Positions 1 to 8,190 of a stretch of 64,000 bases of DNA are shown here, piece by piece (positions within the stretch are counted from its first letter, which is position 1; every line of letters starts with the position of its first letter). The notes under the pieces were generated by a model. It ran no database searches, was not told the origin of the DNA, and saw only the letters and a program-made list of their open reading frames with translations. This DNA comes from Bacteroidota bacterium (GTDB lineage Bacteria > Bacteroidota > Bacteroidia > NS11-12g > UBA9320). Location: assembly GCA_947468275.1 (NCBI GenBank), contig CANIKO010000010.1, positions 77,114 to 141,113 on the forward strand, given 5' to 3'. Made by a program: the position numbers and the translations under genes.

Positions 1-1335
1 ATCATTGTAAAAATCCTTTACCACAAAACCAACATTTTCAGATTTTTTAGGCGCCTGAAAATTCATTATAAAATTACTGAAATCATCAAATGTGTATTTC
101 TGAGAAGCAATGGTAAATAAAGTTGCATTCGTTTTTGATTTAGCGTTTGGTACCCAACTTCCTCTTAACAAGGAGGTATCAACAGTTTCAGTAAATTTAG
201 TTAATTCTTTATCGTTCGGAGTAAATTTATTATCCTTTTTCAAGCGTTCCAAAACCACTTTGCTGCTTATTTGAGAACGATCATCTCGGCTTACTTTATA
301 CTTCAAATTTTCCTTTTGTTCTGTTAAAGGAGCTACAGGTTTTAGTTCCAATCGTTTAATAATATGCCATCCAAAATCTGTTTTTACTGGGGCAGAATAA
401 TCTCCATTATTTTGCAAAGCAAATGCCGCTTCCTTAAAATCTGTAGGTAATTGACCAGTGCTTTTAAACCAAGTCATTTCACCCTTATTGCCTTTGGTGC
501 TGTAATCTTCACTGTACTGTTTTACTAATTCTTCAAAATTTTCGCCTTGTTTCAGTTTCCCATAAATAGCGTCTATTTTTTCTTTGGCAGGAGAAACCTC
601 TTTTTCATTATTAAAACGGATCATAATGTGAGCTACTTTTATTTCGCCTGGACTTCTACGACGGTCGTTTACTTTCAATATATGATAACCAAACTGAGTT
701 CGAAATGCTGCCGAAACTTGTCCTTTTGGGGTATTATAAGCCATGTTTTCAAAAGGATAAATCATTTGAAAAGCTGAAAAATATCCCAACAATCCGTTGT
801 TAGTTTTTGCTGATGGGTCTTCTGATAAATTATGAGCTGCTGAATCAAATGATATTTTATTATCTATTATCTGCTTACGTATGTCTGATATTTTTTTGTA
901 AGCAATCAGTGTGTCTTTTGGCAAATCGTCTTTAGCGCAGCTAATTAAAATATGGCTCACATTTACTTCTTCGAGCAAGCGAGTGTATGCCTCCAATATC
1001 AATTGATCTGTAACTTGATTATCTATTAAATATGGTTGGGCCAATTGCTTGCGATAGCCCGCCAATTCTTTAATAAATGCATCGTTGGTGTCCATCTGAC
1101 GCTTGTAAGCTTCTTTTACTTTAATTTTAAATTTTACATACAATTCCAAATACTCCTGAATTTCTTTTTCAGTCGGTTGTTTGGTTTTTACATCATTGTT
1201 TTTACTATAAACTCTTTCAAATTCTGATTTAAAAACGGTGTCAGATCCAAAGGTAAAAACAATAGGTTCTTTAGATTGTGCAAATGTAGTTAACCCAATA
1301 AAGGCAGTTACTGTAAATAAAAACAGTCGTTTCAT
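1..1335 (-). CDS. Periplasmic peptidylprolyl isomerase, SurA/PpiC type (3' end beyond window)
   Basis: This gene is absent from the ORF track because it runs off the left edge, but the minus strand reads open for 445 codons from the ATG at 1335. It starts with a signal peptide (MKRLFLFTVT...FAQ). Two parvulin rotamase domains follow, each opening with the usual hydrophobic-His motif (VSHILIS near residue 145, VAHIMIR near residue 250), and each ends in a G-hydrophobic-H-I-hydrophobic segment (FGYHILK, FGWHIIK). SurA-like proteins chaperone unfolded outer-membrane barrels through the periplasm, which fits the PorG and BamA genes next door, although those are divergent. The C-terminus is not in the window. 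Family call is strong; SurA versus a PpiD-like role is not resolved. Confidence 0.9.
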   Translation of the reverse strand, partial: MKRLFLFTVTAFIGLTTFAQSKEPIVFTFGSDTVFKSEFERVYSKNNDVKTKQPTEKEIQEYLELYVKFKIKVKEAYKRQMDTNDAFIKELAGYRKQLAQPYLIDNQVTDQLILEAYTRLLEEVNVSHILISCAKDDLPKDTLIAYKKISDIRKQIIDNKISFDSAAHNLSEDPSAKTNNGLLGYFSAFQMIYPFENMAYNTPKGQVSAAFRTQFGYHILKVNDRRRSPGEIKVAHIMIRFNNEKEVSPAKEKIDAIYGKLKQGENFEELVKQYSEDYSTKGNKGEMTWFKSTGQLPTDFKEAAFALQNNGDYSAPVKTDFGWHIIKRLELKPVAPLTEQKENLKYKVSRDDRSQISSKVVLERLKKDNKFTPNDKELTKFTETVDTSLLRGSWVPNAKSKTNATLFTIASQKYTFDDFSNFIMNFQAPKKSENVGFVVKDFYND

Positions 1336-1543
1336 ATATCTATATTTTTTTGAGGTGCGAATTTAATGGATTAAAAGGATTTTTGGTAAATAGATAATTT
1401 GATGACAGAGAAGTGGTAATAATTAAGTAGAATTTATGTGAGAGGAAATGAAATAATCGACGTTTTTTGAAATAAAAATTACAATTTTGCTATTTATAAT
1501 TAAAAAAACAGTTAATTGCATCTCCTTTTAAAAAAATAGAAAA

Positions 1544-2446
1544 ATGATTCTCCGTAAGGTAATATTTATTGTGGCAATATTTTTTACAGCATATAGTGCT
1601 CAGGCACAACGCTGGATGCGTGAAAGCTCTCTCGATTTTGGCGTGTTGGTGGGAGGAAGTAATTATACAGGTGAGCTTACCAATTTTAAATTTTTTGAAC
1701 CTAAAGGTACGCATTTTGCCGCTGGTATCCTTACACGATATAATGTTGGGCAACGTCTCACATTTAAATTGAATGCAACCCGAGGTAGTATTAGTGGTAA
1801 CGATCAATGGTACTCGGATATTGAAGAAAACCGATTGCGCAATTTGCATTTTAAAAGTATTCTTTGGGATTTTTCGGGGGGCGTAGATATTAATCTTCGA
1901 ATGATAGATCGGGGAAAACAACGAGGATTTGTACCTTATTTTACCACAGGTATTTCGGTCTTTAAATTCAATCCTCAAGCCCAGTTTTTTTATGATGCCA
2001 ACAGCCCACACAATACTGGAACAAACGGATACGAAACCTTAACTGGACGTGATGGCGAATGGGTTAATTTACAAGCCCTAAGCACCGAAGGTCAGCAAAC
2101 TGCTCAGTACAATGATTTGAAACGTTATAGCCTCACACAGTTGGCAGTTCCGATTGGGTTGGGTTTAAAATGCTATATGAACAATCATTGGATGGTAGCA
2201 TTGGAATATACCGTTAGAAAAACATTCACCGATCACTTGGATGATGTTAGTGGAAAATATCCTGAGCCATTTTATGTTGAAAGTCAATACGGACCAATTG
2301 CATCCGCAATGGCCGATCCTTCAAGCCCTTTGCACGAACCAGGAACACTTCGAGGCAATCCTAAAAACAAAGACTGGTATTCAATATTTGGCCTTAGCCT
2401 TAGTTACCGATTGGTTACTAATAAGGTTAAGTGCTTCCAGTTTTGA
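1544..2446 (+). CDS. PorG-like (DUF6089) outer-membrane beta-barrel, copy 1
   Basis: This 300-residue protein has a signal peptide ending AQAQ and then amphipathic beta strands. It carries the family's recognisable stretches: GSNYTGEL near the N-terminus, FKFNPQA in the middle, LSTEGQQT, and RKTFTDHLDDVSGKYP near the C-terminus. Proteins of this family include PorG, a T9SS outer-membrane component of Porphyromonas gingivalis (PG0189), which lies next to uppS and omp85 as here. It is followed by a second copy of the same family. The copies differ at many positions, so this is not a recent duplication. The C-terminus ends in a phenylalanine, as usual for BAM substrates. The PorG role is inferred from family and position. 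Confidence 0.8.
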   Translation: MILRKVIFIVAIFFTAYSAQAQRWMRESSLDFGVLVGGSNYTGELTNFKFFEPKGTHFAAGILTRYNVGQRLTFKLNATRGSISGNDQWYSDIEENRLRNLHFKSILWDFSGGVDINLRMIDRGKQRGFVPYFTTGISVFKFNPQAQFFYDANSPHNTGTNGYETLTGRDGEWVNLQALSTEGQQTAQYNDLKRYSLTQLAVPIGLGLKCYMNNHWMVALEYTVRKTFTDHLDDVSGKYPEPFYVESQYGPIASAMADPSSPLHEPGTLRGNPKNKDWYSIFGLSLSYRLVTNKVKCFQF

Positions 2447-2479
2447 TAAATAACACCTTTTCAAACCGTTTTTTTTTAA

Positions 2480-2487
2480 TACTTTTG
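2480..2487 (+). promoter_or_regulatory. Candidate Bacteroidota promoter (-7 box TACTTTTG)
   Basis: TACTTTTG matches TAnnTTTG exactly and lies 55 bases before the second porG-like gene, in the gap between the two copies. No clear -33 TTTG is seen at the expected distance. It could give the second copy, uppS and bamA a transcript independent of copy 1. Confidence 0.45.
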
Positions 2488-2542
2488 CGATCTTACACCA
2501 AGGTGTAACTATAAGTTATATAACCTCGTATATAATACAGAC

Positions 2543-3382
2543 ATGCGAAATACCGTATTAAAATCACTTATATTTTTAGCTGCAGTTTTACCCGCTAATT
2601 TATCATTTTCCCAAAAATGGGAAGTGGGGGGAATGCTAGGGGCTTCTAATTATAATGGGGATTTAGCCCGTGAACTGGTATTAAAAGAAAGCCACTTGGC
2701 CGGGGGGGCATTTTTTCGTTATAACTTGGGTAAATATTTTTCATTAAAGCCAACTATCCAGGTCGGTACTATTAGCGCCAGTGATAAAAATTTTAAAGAA
2801 AATAAATATCGAAATTTAAGCTTTAAATCCAATATTACTGAGTTTGCCACCATGATGGAATATAATTTTAAACCTTTTGGTGCACAAGTAAGGACGGAGA
2901 GTTTTACGCCCTACATTGAATTTGGGGTGGCATTATTTCATTTTAATCCTAAAGCTAAATACAATGGTGATTGGTTTGAATTACACGCTTTACATACGGA
3001 GGGGCAAACAACAAAACAAATGTATAAATTAAACCAAGTTTCAATTCCTTTTGGAATGGGGCTAAAGTGGTCTGTTAATAATAATCTTACTGTAGGTTTT
3101 GAATTTGTATACCGCAAAACTTTCACTGATTATTTGGATGATGTTAGTAAAACCTACCCTGATTTGCCAGAACATGCAAAAAAATATGGTTCATTAAGTG
3201 CGTCACTTTCCGACCGATCAGCAGAAGTGACAAGTGATGGTAAACCACTGAGCACAGTTGGAGATATGCGAGGTGATACCGGCCTTAAAGACTGGTATGT
3301 GTTTTCAATGTTTTCCTTTTCTTATCGATTTACACCAATAATTTGCTGGCCTAATAAGCCTTCTACTGTATGGGATTATTAG
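2543..3382 (+). CDS. porG: PorG-like (DUF6089) outer-membrane beta-barrel, copy 2
   Basis: This 279-residue protein has a signal peptide (MRNTVLKSL...FSQ) followed by a beta-rich barrel. It shares the landmarks of copy 1: GASNYNGDL, YRNLSFKSN, LFHFNPKA, LHTEGQTT and RKTFTDYLDDVSKTYP. It is the copy adjacent to uppS, which it overlaps by 13 bases, so it occupies the canonical porG position of the porG-uppS-bamA cluster. The family's known member is a component of the T9SS that contacts the PorK/N ring. The last codons (...STVWDY) contain the uppS start, suggesting coupled translation. Symbol assigned by synteny and family, not by function. Confidence 0.83.
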   Translation: MRNTVLKSLIFLAAVLPANLSFSQKWEVGGMLGASNYNGDLARELVLKESHLAGGAFFRYNLGKYFSLKPTIQVGTISASDKNFKENKYRNLSFKSNITEFATMMEYNFKPFGAQVRTESFTPYIEFGVALFHFNPKAKYNGDWFELHALHTEGQTTKQMYKLNQVSIPFGMGLKWSVNNNLTVGFEFVYRKTFTDYLDDVSKTYPDLPEHAKKYGSLSASLSDRSAEVTSDGKPLSTVGDMRGDTGLKDWYVFSMFSFSYRFTPIICWPNKPSTVWDY

Positions 3383-4113
3383 AAAAGATTGACAAAAAAA
3401 ACTTGCCAAAACATATTGCCATAATAATGGATGGCAATGGACGATGGGCTAAGAAAAAGGGTTTAATGCGCGTGTTTGGTCACGAAAATGGAGTAAAAGC
3501 AGTTCGTGAATCCTGTGAGAGCTGTGCTGAATTGGGGGTTTCATATCTTACACTATATGCCTTTAGTACCGAAAACTGGAATAGGCCACAGGCAGAAGTA
3601 AATGCCTTAATGACCTTGTTGGTAAAAACAATTAAGGCCGAAACACCAACGTTATTAAAAAACAATATGCGCTTGCAAGCCATCGGTGATTTATCCCAAT
3701 TACCAAAAAATTGCTTGGAAGAACTAAACGAAGCCATTGATAATACAAAGCATAATACAGGAACCACTTTAATACTAGCTTTGAGTTACAGTTCAAAGTG
3801 GGATATTGTAAATTCAGTTAAAAAAATAGCACAAAGTGTAAAATTAGGTGAAATAGAGATTGAAGATATAAATGAAACCCTTATCTCAAAATCTTTAACT
3901 ACGGAACCATTTCCTCACCCAGAATTATTAATTAGAACAAGTGGTGAATATAGATTGAGTAATTTTTTGCTTTGGGAACTAGCGTATAGCGAATTTTATT
4001 TTACCGATGTATTATGGCCTGATTTTAGAAGAGAACATTTATATGGGGCCATCATTGATTATCAAAATCGTGAACGAAGATTTGGAAAAACAAGTGAACA
4101 AATTTCAGCTTAA
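3370..4113 (+). CDS. uppS: Isoprenyl transferase (undecaprenyl diphosphate synthase)
   Basis: Makes the C55 lipid carrier for peptidoglycan and glycan assembly by adding isoprene units to farnesyl diphosphate in cis. The 247-residue length is typical. The catalytic Asp lies in IMDGNGRWA (D21), followed by the GHENG segment, the YAFSTENW motif, and RTSGEYRLSNFLLW near the C-terminus. The start ATG lies inside the last codons of the upstream porG-like gene. bamA begins 19 bases after its stop if the TTG start proposed here is right. This uppS-bamA linkage is common in Bacteroidota. Confidence 0.97.
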   Translation: MGLLEKIDKKNLPKHIAIIMDGNGRWAKKKGLMRVFGHENGVKAVRESCESCAELGVSYLTLYAFSTENWNRPQAEVNALMTLLVKTIKAETPTLLKNNMRLQAIGDLSQLPKNCLEELNEAIDNTKHNTGTTLILALSYSSKWDIVNSVKKIAQSVKLGEIEIEDINETLISKSLTTEPFPHPELLIRTSGEYRLSNFLLWELAYSEFYFTDVLWPDFRREHLYGAIIDYQNRERRFGKTSEQISA

Positions 4114-4132
4114 TAAAACAATCACAAGCAAA

Positions 4133-6667
4133 TTGAAGAGACTACTAATTATTGTTATAGCTGCTTTTTTCTTTTCTTTTAAAACATTAGCACAGGTAAA
4201 AGATACGACCATTGTCAATCTGAATTACCTATCTCCCAACAAATACACTATTGATAAAATAACTGTAACAGGAACCCTGTTTATGGACAGAAATATCCTG
4301 GTGCTAATATCAGGACTATCGCGTGAGCAAGTTATAAGCGTGCCAGGTGATGAATTAAGAAAGGCCGTGGAAGTATTATGGAAACAAGGATTGTTTTCGG
4401 ATGTTAAGATTTTTTGTACCGGAGTTAATGAAAATAAAATTAATTTGGATATTCAATTGGTCGAAAGACCTCGATTATCTAAGTACGGAATTAAAGGCTT
4501 GTCCAAAGGTGAAACTAAAAATATTAAGGAAGAGTTAGATCTTGAGTCAGGCCAAATAATAACTGAAAATCTTACCACCAAATCACTCAATAAAATTAAA
4601 GCCTTTTTTTATAAAAAAGGATACTTTAACACTGCGGTAACTATTAAAACAGAACCTGATCCTGACCCCAAAAAGAACGGACAACTTATAATGAGAATCC
4701 TTGTTAGCAAAGGACAAAGGGTAAAAGTATATAACATGATCATTGAAGGTAATAATAAAGTAAGCGACCGCAAACTGTTAGCATCAATGAAGAAGCCTAA
4801 ACGGAAAAAAAACAAGCTCAATATGTTTGCCTCGTCCAAGTTTATCGAAACTGCTTATGAAGAGGAAAAGCCTAAAATACTTGAAAAATATGCAACTATG
4901 GGTTATCGTGATGCCCAAATAGAAAAGGATTCAATTTATAAAATTAGCCCTAACCTCTTAAATATTATGATTAAGGTTAAAGAGGGTAAGCAGTATTATT
5001 TTAGAAATATTGAATTTATAGGCAATACAAAATATCCAAATGCTGAATTAGCTAAAATATTGGGAATTAAAAAAGGCGAAATATTTAATCAATCCAAATT
5101 GGAAAGCAGATTATTTATGAATCCTTCAGGGTATGATATTTCTAGCTTGTATATGGATGATGGTTACTTGTTTTTTAATGTAAGTCCGGTAGAAGTAAAC
5201 GTAGAAAATGATTCTATCGATCTTGAAATAAGAATATACGAAGGTAAACAGGCTACTATTAATAAAGTAATTGTAACTGGGAATGATAAAACGAGTGACC
5301 ATGTAATTTTACGTCAACTTAGAACCGTTCCAGGCGATAAATTTAGCAGAGCAAATATTCAGCGGTCAATTCGCGAATTATCGCAACTTAATTATTTCAA
5401 TCCCGAAAAACTTGGCGTTAATCCTATTCCTAATCCACAAAATGGAACGGTGGATATTGAATATAAGGTGGTAGAAAAACCTTCTGACCAAATAGAAGCA
5501 TCAGGTGGATGGGGCGGACAAGGTGGATTTATAGGTACTATAGGTCTAAGTCTTAATAATTTTTCGACAAAACGCATGTTTACTAAAGGCGCTTGGGATC
5601 CTTTACCTGCTGGTGATGGGCAGCGTGTTTCCTTAAGAGTTCAAAGTAATGGGCCAGGTTATAGGACCTATAATTTTTCATTCAGTGAGCCATGGTTGGG
5701 AGGCAAAAAACCTAATTCGTTTTCCTTTAGCGTGTATCATTCAGTTCAGACCAATATTCAAATTTATGGGTTGGTAAATAACAAGAATAATCCTAACTAT
5801 CAATACCTCAAAACAACAGGGGTAACACTTTCGTTGGGCAAATATTTAAAGTGGCCAGATGATTATTTTACAATAAGTAATAGTTTAAATTTTCAGCATT
5901 ATAACTTTAAAGATGCCGCATTACCCGCTTCTTATTTTGGTTTATCATCTGCTTTAGGCTTTAGTAAAGGGCATTCTAATAACATTAATTTTCAGAATGT
6001 CATTTCTAGAAGTTCCGTTGATCAGCCAATTTTTCCAACGGATGGCTCCACTTTTACCCTCACGACACAGGTAACACCACCATATTCATTATTCAGGCCC
6101 AACACCGATTATAAAACCATGTCACCCGAAGCTAAATATAAACTGTTAGAGTATTATAAATGGAAAGTAGAGGCTATTTGGTTTCATAAAATTGTTGGAA
6201 AATTAGTTTTGGCATCTTCCTTTAAATTTGGATTCTTAAACTATTACAATAAAGATGTTGGTTATTCGCCTTTTGAGAGATTTAAGTTAGGAGGTACTGG
6301 ATTGGTCGGCTGGAATCTTTATGGTTCAGAGGTTATTTCACAGCGCGGATATGATCAATATACAACGGGAAGTGGCGCAGTAAACTTTAATAAATACACT
6401 TTAGAATTACGTTATCCTATAAGTACAAATCCTTCAGCTACAGTTTACGTTCACTCCTTTTTGGAAGGAGGAAATGCATTTTATTCAATGAAGGATTATA
6501 ATCCTTTTAAATTATATAGAACAGCTGGTGTTGGAGTTCGTTTCTTTTTACCCATGTTTGGATTATTGGGATTGGATTGTGGATGGAGATTTGATGATGC
6601 ACCGCATAATCAATCGGCATCTCAAAAGAAATTTCTGTTTCAGTTTTTCTTAGGTCCTCAATTCTAA
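4133..6667 (+). CDS. bamA: BamA outer-membrane protein assembly factor
   Basis: Central barrel of the BAM complex, which inserts beta-barrel proteins into the outer membrane. The ORF track starts at 4007, inside uppS, giving a poor N-terminus. The in-frame TTG at 4133 gives (M)KRLLIIVIAAFFF...LAQ, a clean signal peptide starting 19 bases after the uppS stop, so I chose it (844 residues). Five POTRA repeats occupy about residues 35-450, and the surface-antigen barrel runs from about 455 (SGGWGGQGGFIG) to the terminal phenylalanine (LGPQF). OmpH/Skp genes, often found downstream in relatives, are absent; a terminator follows. Family certain; start inferred. Confidence 0.93.
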   Translation: MKRLLIIVIAAFFFSFKTLAQVKDTTIVNLNYLSPNKYTIDKITVTGTLFMDRNILVLISGLSREQVISVPGDELRKAVEVLWKQGLFSDVKIFCTGVNENKINLDIQLVERPRLSKYGIKGLSKGETKNIKEELDLESGQIITENLTTKSLNKIKAFFYKKGYFNTAVTIKTEPDPDPKKNGQLIMRILVSKGQRVKVYNMIIEGNNKVSDRKLLASMKKPKRKKNKLNMFASSKFIETAYEEEKPKILEKYATMGYRDAQIEKDSIYKISPNLLNIMIKVKEGKQYYFRNIEFIGNTKYPNAELAKILGIKKGEIFNQSKLESRLFMNPSGYDISSLYMDDGYLFFNVSPVEVNVENDSIDLEIRIYEGKQATINKVIVTGNDKTSDHVILRQLRTVPGDKFSRANIQRSIRELSQLNYFNPEKLGVNPIPNPQNGTVDIEYKVVEKPSDQIEASGGWGGQGGFIGTIGLSLNNFSTKRMFTKGAWDPLPAGDGQRVSLRVQSNGPGYRTYNFSFSEPWLGGKKPNSFSFSVYHSVQTNIQIYGLVNNKNNPNYQYLKTTGVTLSLGKYLKWPDDYFTISNSLNFQHYNFKDAALPASYFGLSSALGFSKGHSNNINFQNVISRSSVDQPIFPTDGSTFTLTTQVTPPYSLFRPNTDYKTMSPEAKYKLLEYYKWKVEAIWFHKIVGKLVLASSFKFGFLNYYNKDVGYSPFERFKLGGTGLVGWNLYGSEVISQRGYDQYTTGSGAVNFNKYTLELRYPISTNPSATVYVHSFLEGGNAFYSMKDYNPFKLYRTAGVGVRFFLPMFGLLGLDCGWRFDDAPHNQSASQKKFLFQFFLGPQF

Positions 6668-6681
6668 TTTTAACTTAATAA

Positions 6682-6718
6682 AAAAGGGAATAATAATTTA
6701 GAATTATTATTCCCTTTT
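6682..6718. terminator. Bidirectional intrinsic terminator
   Basis: A perfect 17-bp inverted repeat (AAAAGGGAATAATAATT and its complement) with a 3-base TAG loop lies between bamA and the convergent acyl-CoA dehydrogenase gene. The A-run on one side and T-run on the other make it a terminator for both strands. Confidence 0.9.
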
Positions 6719-6736
6719 AATCTGTAATGAGATGTT

Positions 6737-7876
6737 TTATTTTAAAATATCTCTTGCTATAACAACTCTTTGTACTTCTGACGTGCCTTCATATATCTGA
6801 GTAATTTTGGCATCGCGCATCAAGCGTTCTACGTGGTATTCTTTCACATAACCATAACCTCCGTGGATTTGTACCGCCTCAACAGTAGTTTTCATAGCTA
6901 CTTCACTAGCAAATAATTTGGCCATGCTGCTAGCACGGTCATAATTAAGATGTTGGTCTTTCATCCATGCGGCCTTATGACAAAGTAAACGGGCAGCTTC
7001 TATTTCAGTAGCCATATCCGCCAATTTAAATTGAATCGCTTGGTGGTTTTTTATTTCAGTTCCAAAAGCTTTGCGTTCTTTTGAATAATTAAGTGCTAAT
7101 TCATAAGCACCTGATGCAATACCTAATGCTTGTGCTGCAATACCAATACGACCTCCACTCAAAGTTTTCATGGCAAACTTAAATCCAAAACCTTCTTCAC
7201 CAATACGATTAGCCTTAGGTACTTTTACATCCTGAAACATAAGTGAGTGAGTATCGCTGCCGCGGATTCCCAATTTATCTTCTTTTTTTCCTACAATAAA
7301 ACCAGGCATGTCTTTAGTAATAATAAGGGCATTAATACCTTTATGTTTCAGTTCAGGATGAGTTTGTGCCATCACAATAAATGTATCGGCACTGCTACCA
7401 TTAGTTATCCAGTTTTTTGTGCCGTTCAATAAATAATAATCGCCCATATCTTCAGCAGTGGTTCTCTGTGAGGTAGCATCCGAACCTGCCTCCGGTTCTG
7501 AAAGGCAAAATCCTCCGTGAATAATTCCTTGTGCTAAAGGAACTAAATATTTTTGTTTTTGTTCTTCGTTACCAAAGGTTTCAAGCCCCCAACATACTAA
7601 AGAATTATTAACCGACATAACTACAGAGGCCGAAGCATCTACTTTAGAAATTTCTTCCATAGCCAAGACATAAGAAATCGTATCCATTCCTCCGCCGCCA
7701 TATTCAGGCGAAACCATCATCCCTAAAAATCCCAATTCGCCCAATTTACGAATCTGTGACATTGGAAATTTTTGTTCATTGTCTCGCTCAATAACTCCTG
7801 GTAATAATTCGGTTTGTGCAAACTCACGTGCAGCTTGCTGAATCATTATGTGTTCTTCGGTTAATTCAAATTGCAT
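6737..7876 (-). CDS. Acyl-CoA dehydrogenase (short-chain/butyryl-CoA type)
   Basis: FAD flavoenzyme that oxidises acyl-CoA to 2-enoyl-CoA in fatty-acid or branched-chain amino-acid degradation. The ATG at 7876 gives MQFELTEEHIM, the usual start; the 30-residue extension in the ORF track is not supported. The protein is 379 residues, the normal length. Visible motifs: FCLSEPEAGSDA (substrate/FAD loop), GLGIRGSDTHS-like segment, QIHGGYGY, and IYEGTSE near the end, where E363 matches the catalytic base of short- and medium-chain enzymes. It stands alone, convergent with bamA. Chain-length preference cannot be fixed from sequence alone. Confidence 0.93.
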   Translation of the reverse strand: MQFELTEEHIMIQQAAREFAQTELLPGVIERDNEQKFPMSQIRKLGELGFLGMMVSPEYGGGGMDTISYVLAMEEISKVDASASVVMSVNNSLVCWGLETFGNEEQKQKYLVPLAQGIIHGGFCLSEPEAGSDATSQRTTAEDMGDYYLLNGTKNWITNGSSADTFIVMAQTHPELKHKGINALIITKDMPGFIVGKKEDKLGIRGSDTHSLMFQDVKVPKANRIGEEGFGFKFAMKTLSGGRIGIAAQALGIASGAYELALNYSKERKAFGTEIKNHQAIQFKLADMATEIEAARLLCHKAAWMKDQHLNYDRASSMAKLFASEVAMKTTVEAVQIHGGYGYVKEYHVERLMRDAKITQIYEGTSEVQRVVIARDILK

Positions 7877-7898
7877 TTTTATAATATTTGTATTGGTG

Positions 7899-7906
7899 CA
7901 AAAATA
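7899..7906 (-). promoter_or_regulatory. Candidate promoter -7 box for acyl-CoA dehydrogenase
   Basis: On the minus strand this reads TATTTTTG, an exact TAnnTTTG match, 22 bases before the chosen ATG at 7876. This also argues against the upstream start in the ORF track, whose extra codons would overlap the box. No clear -33 element is visible. Confidence 0.45.
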
Positions 7907-8169
7907 ATTAATTGAACAAGTATTTGTAAGCATTCCGTAATTTAAAGATAATCTATTAAAAGGCATTGGCCTTATTGTGTTTTTTTAAAATATTCTTTTA
8001 GGCTAATTTTATTGGATAATTGACAATAAAAGCAATGATATTGAGTAATTAATAGCCTTTAAGCAACTATTTTGGGAGTTGTATCGTCTGAATATAAAAG
8101 TTAATTTAACTATGATTAAAATCATGAGGGAATAATCAGGTTAAAATCAAAGGAATACAGATAATAATT

Positions 8170-8183
8170 ATATTGCGCAATAT
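8170..8183. promoter_or_regulatory. Perfect 14-bp palindrome upstream of metallopeptidase gene
   Basis: ATATTGCGCAATAT is a perfect palindrome ending 7 bases before the ATG at 8191. The GC-containing core in an AT-rich spacer makes it a possible operator, but a chance palindrome is not excluded. Confidence 0.3.
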
Positions 8184-8190
8184 TTCTAAT

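Larger units (their letters stand above)
7877..8190. other. Divergent intergenic region
   Basis: About 310 AT-rich bases separate the acyl-CoA dehydrogenase and metallopeptidase starts. I see a TAnnTTTG box for the minus-strand gene, a perfect 14-bp palindrome close to the plus-strand start, and no convincing small ORF or RNA gene. Confidence 0.6.

Noticed and set aside
547-1227. Two plus-strand ORFs (76 and 63 residues)
   Set aside because: They lie antisense to the SurA-like gene, which is open for the whole stretch.
1490-2011. 173-residue minus-strand ORF
   Set aside because: Antisense to the first PorG-like gene; no recognisable domain and poor composition, so a shadow ORF.
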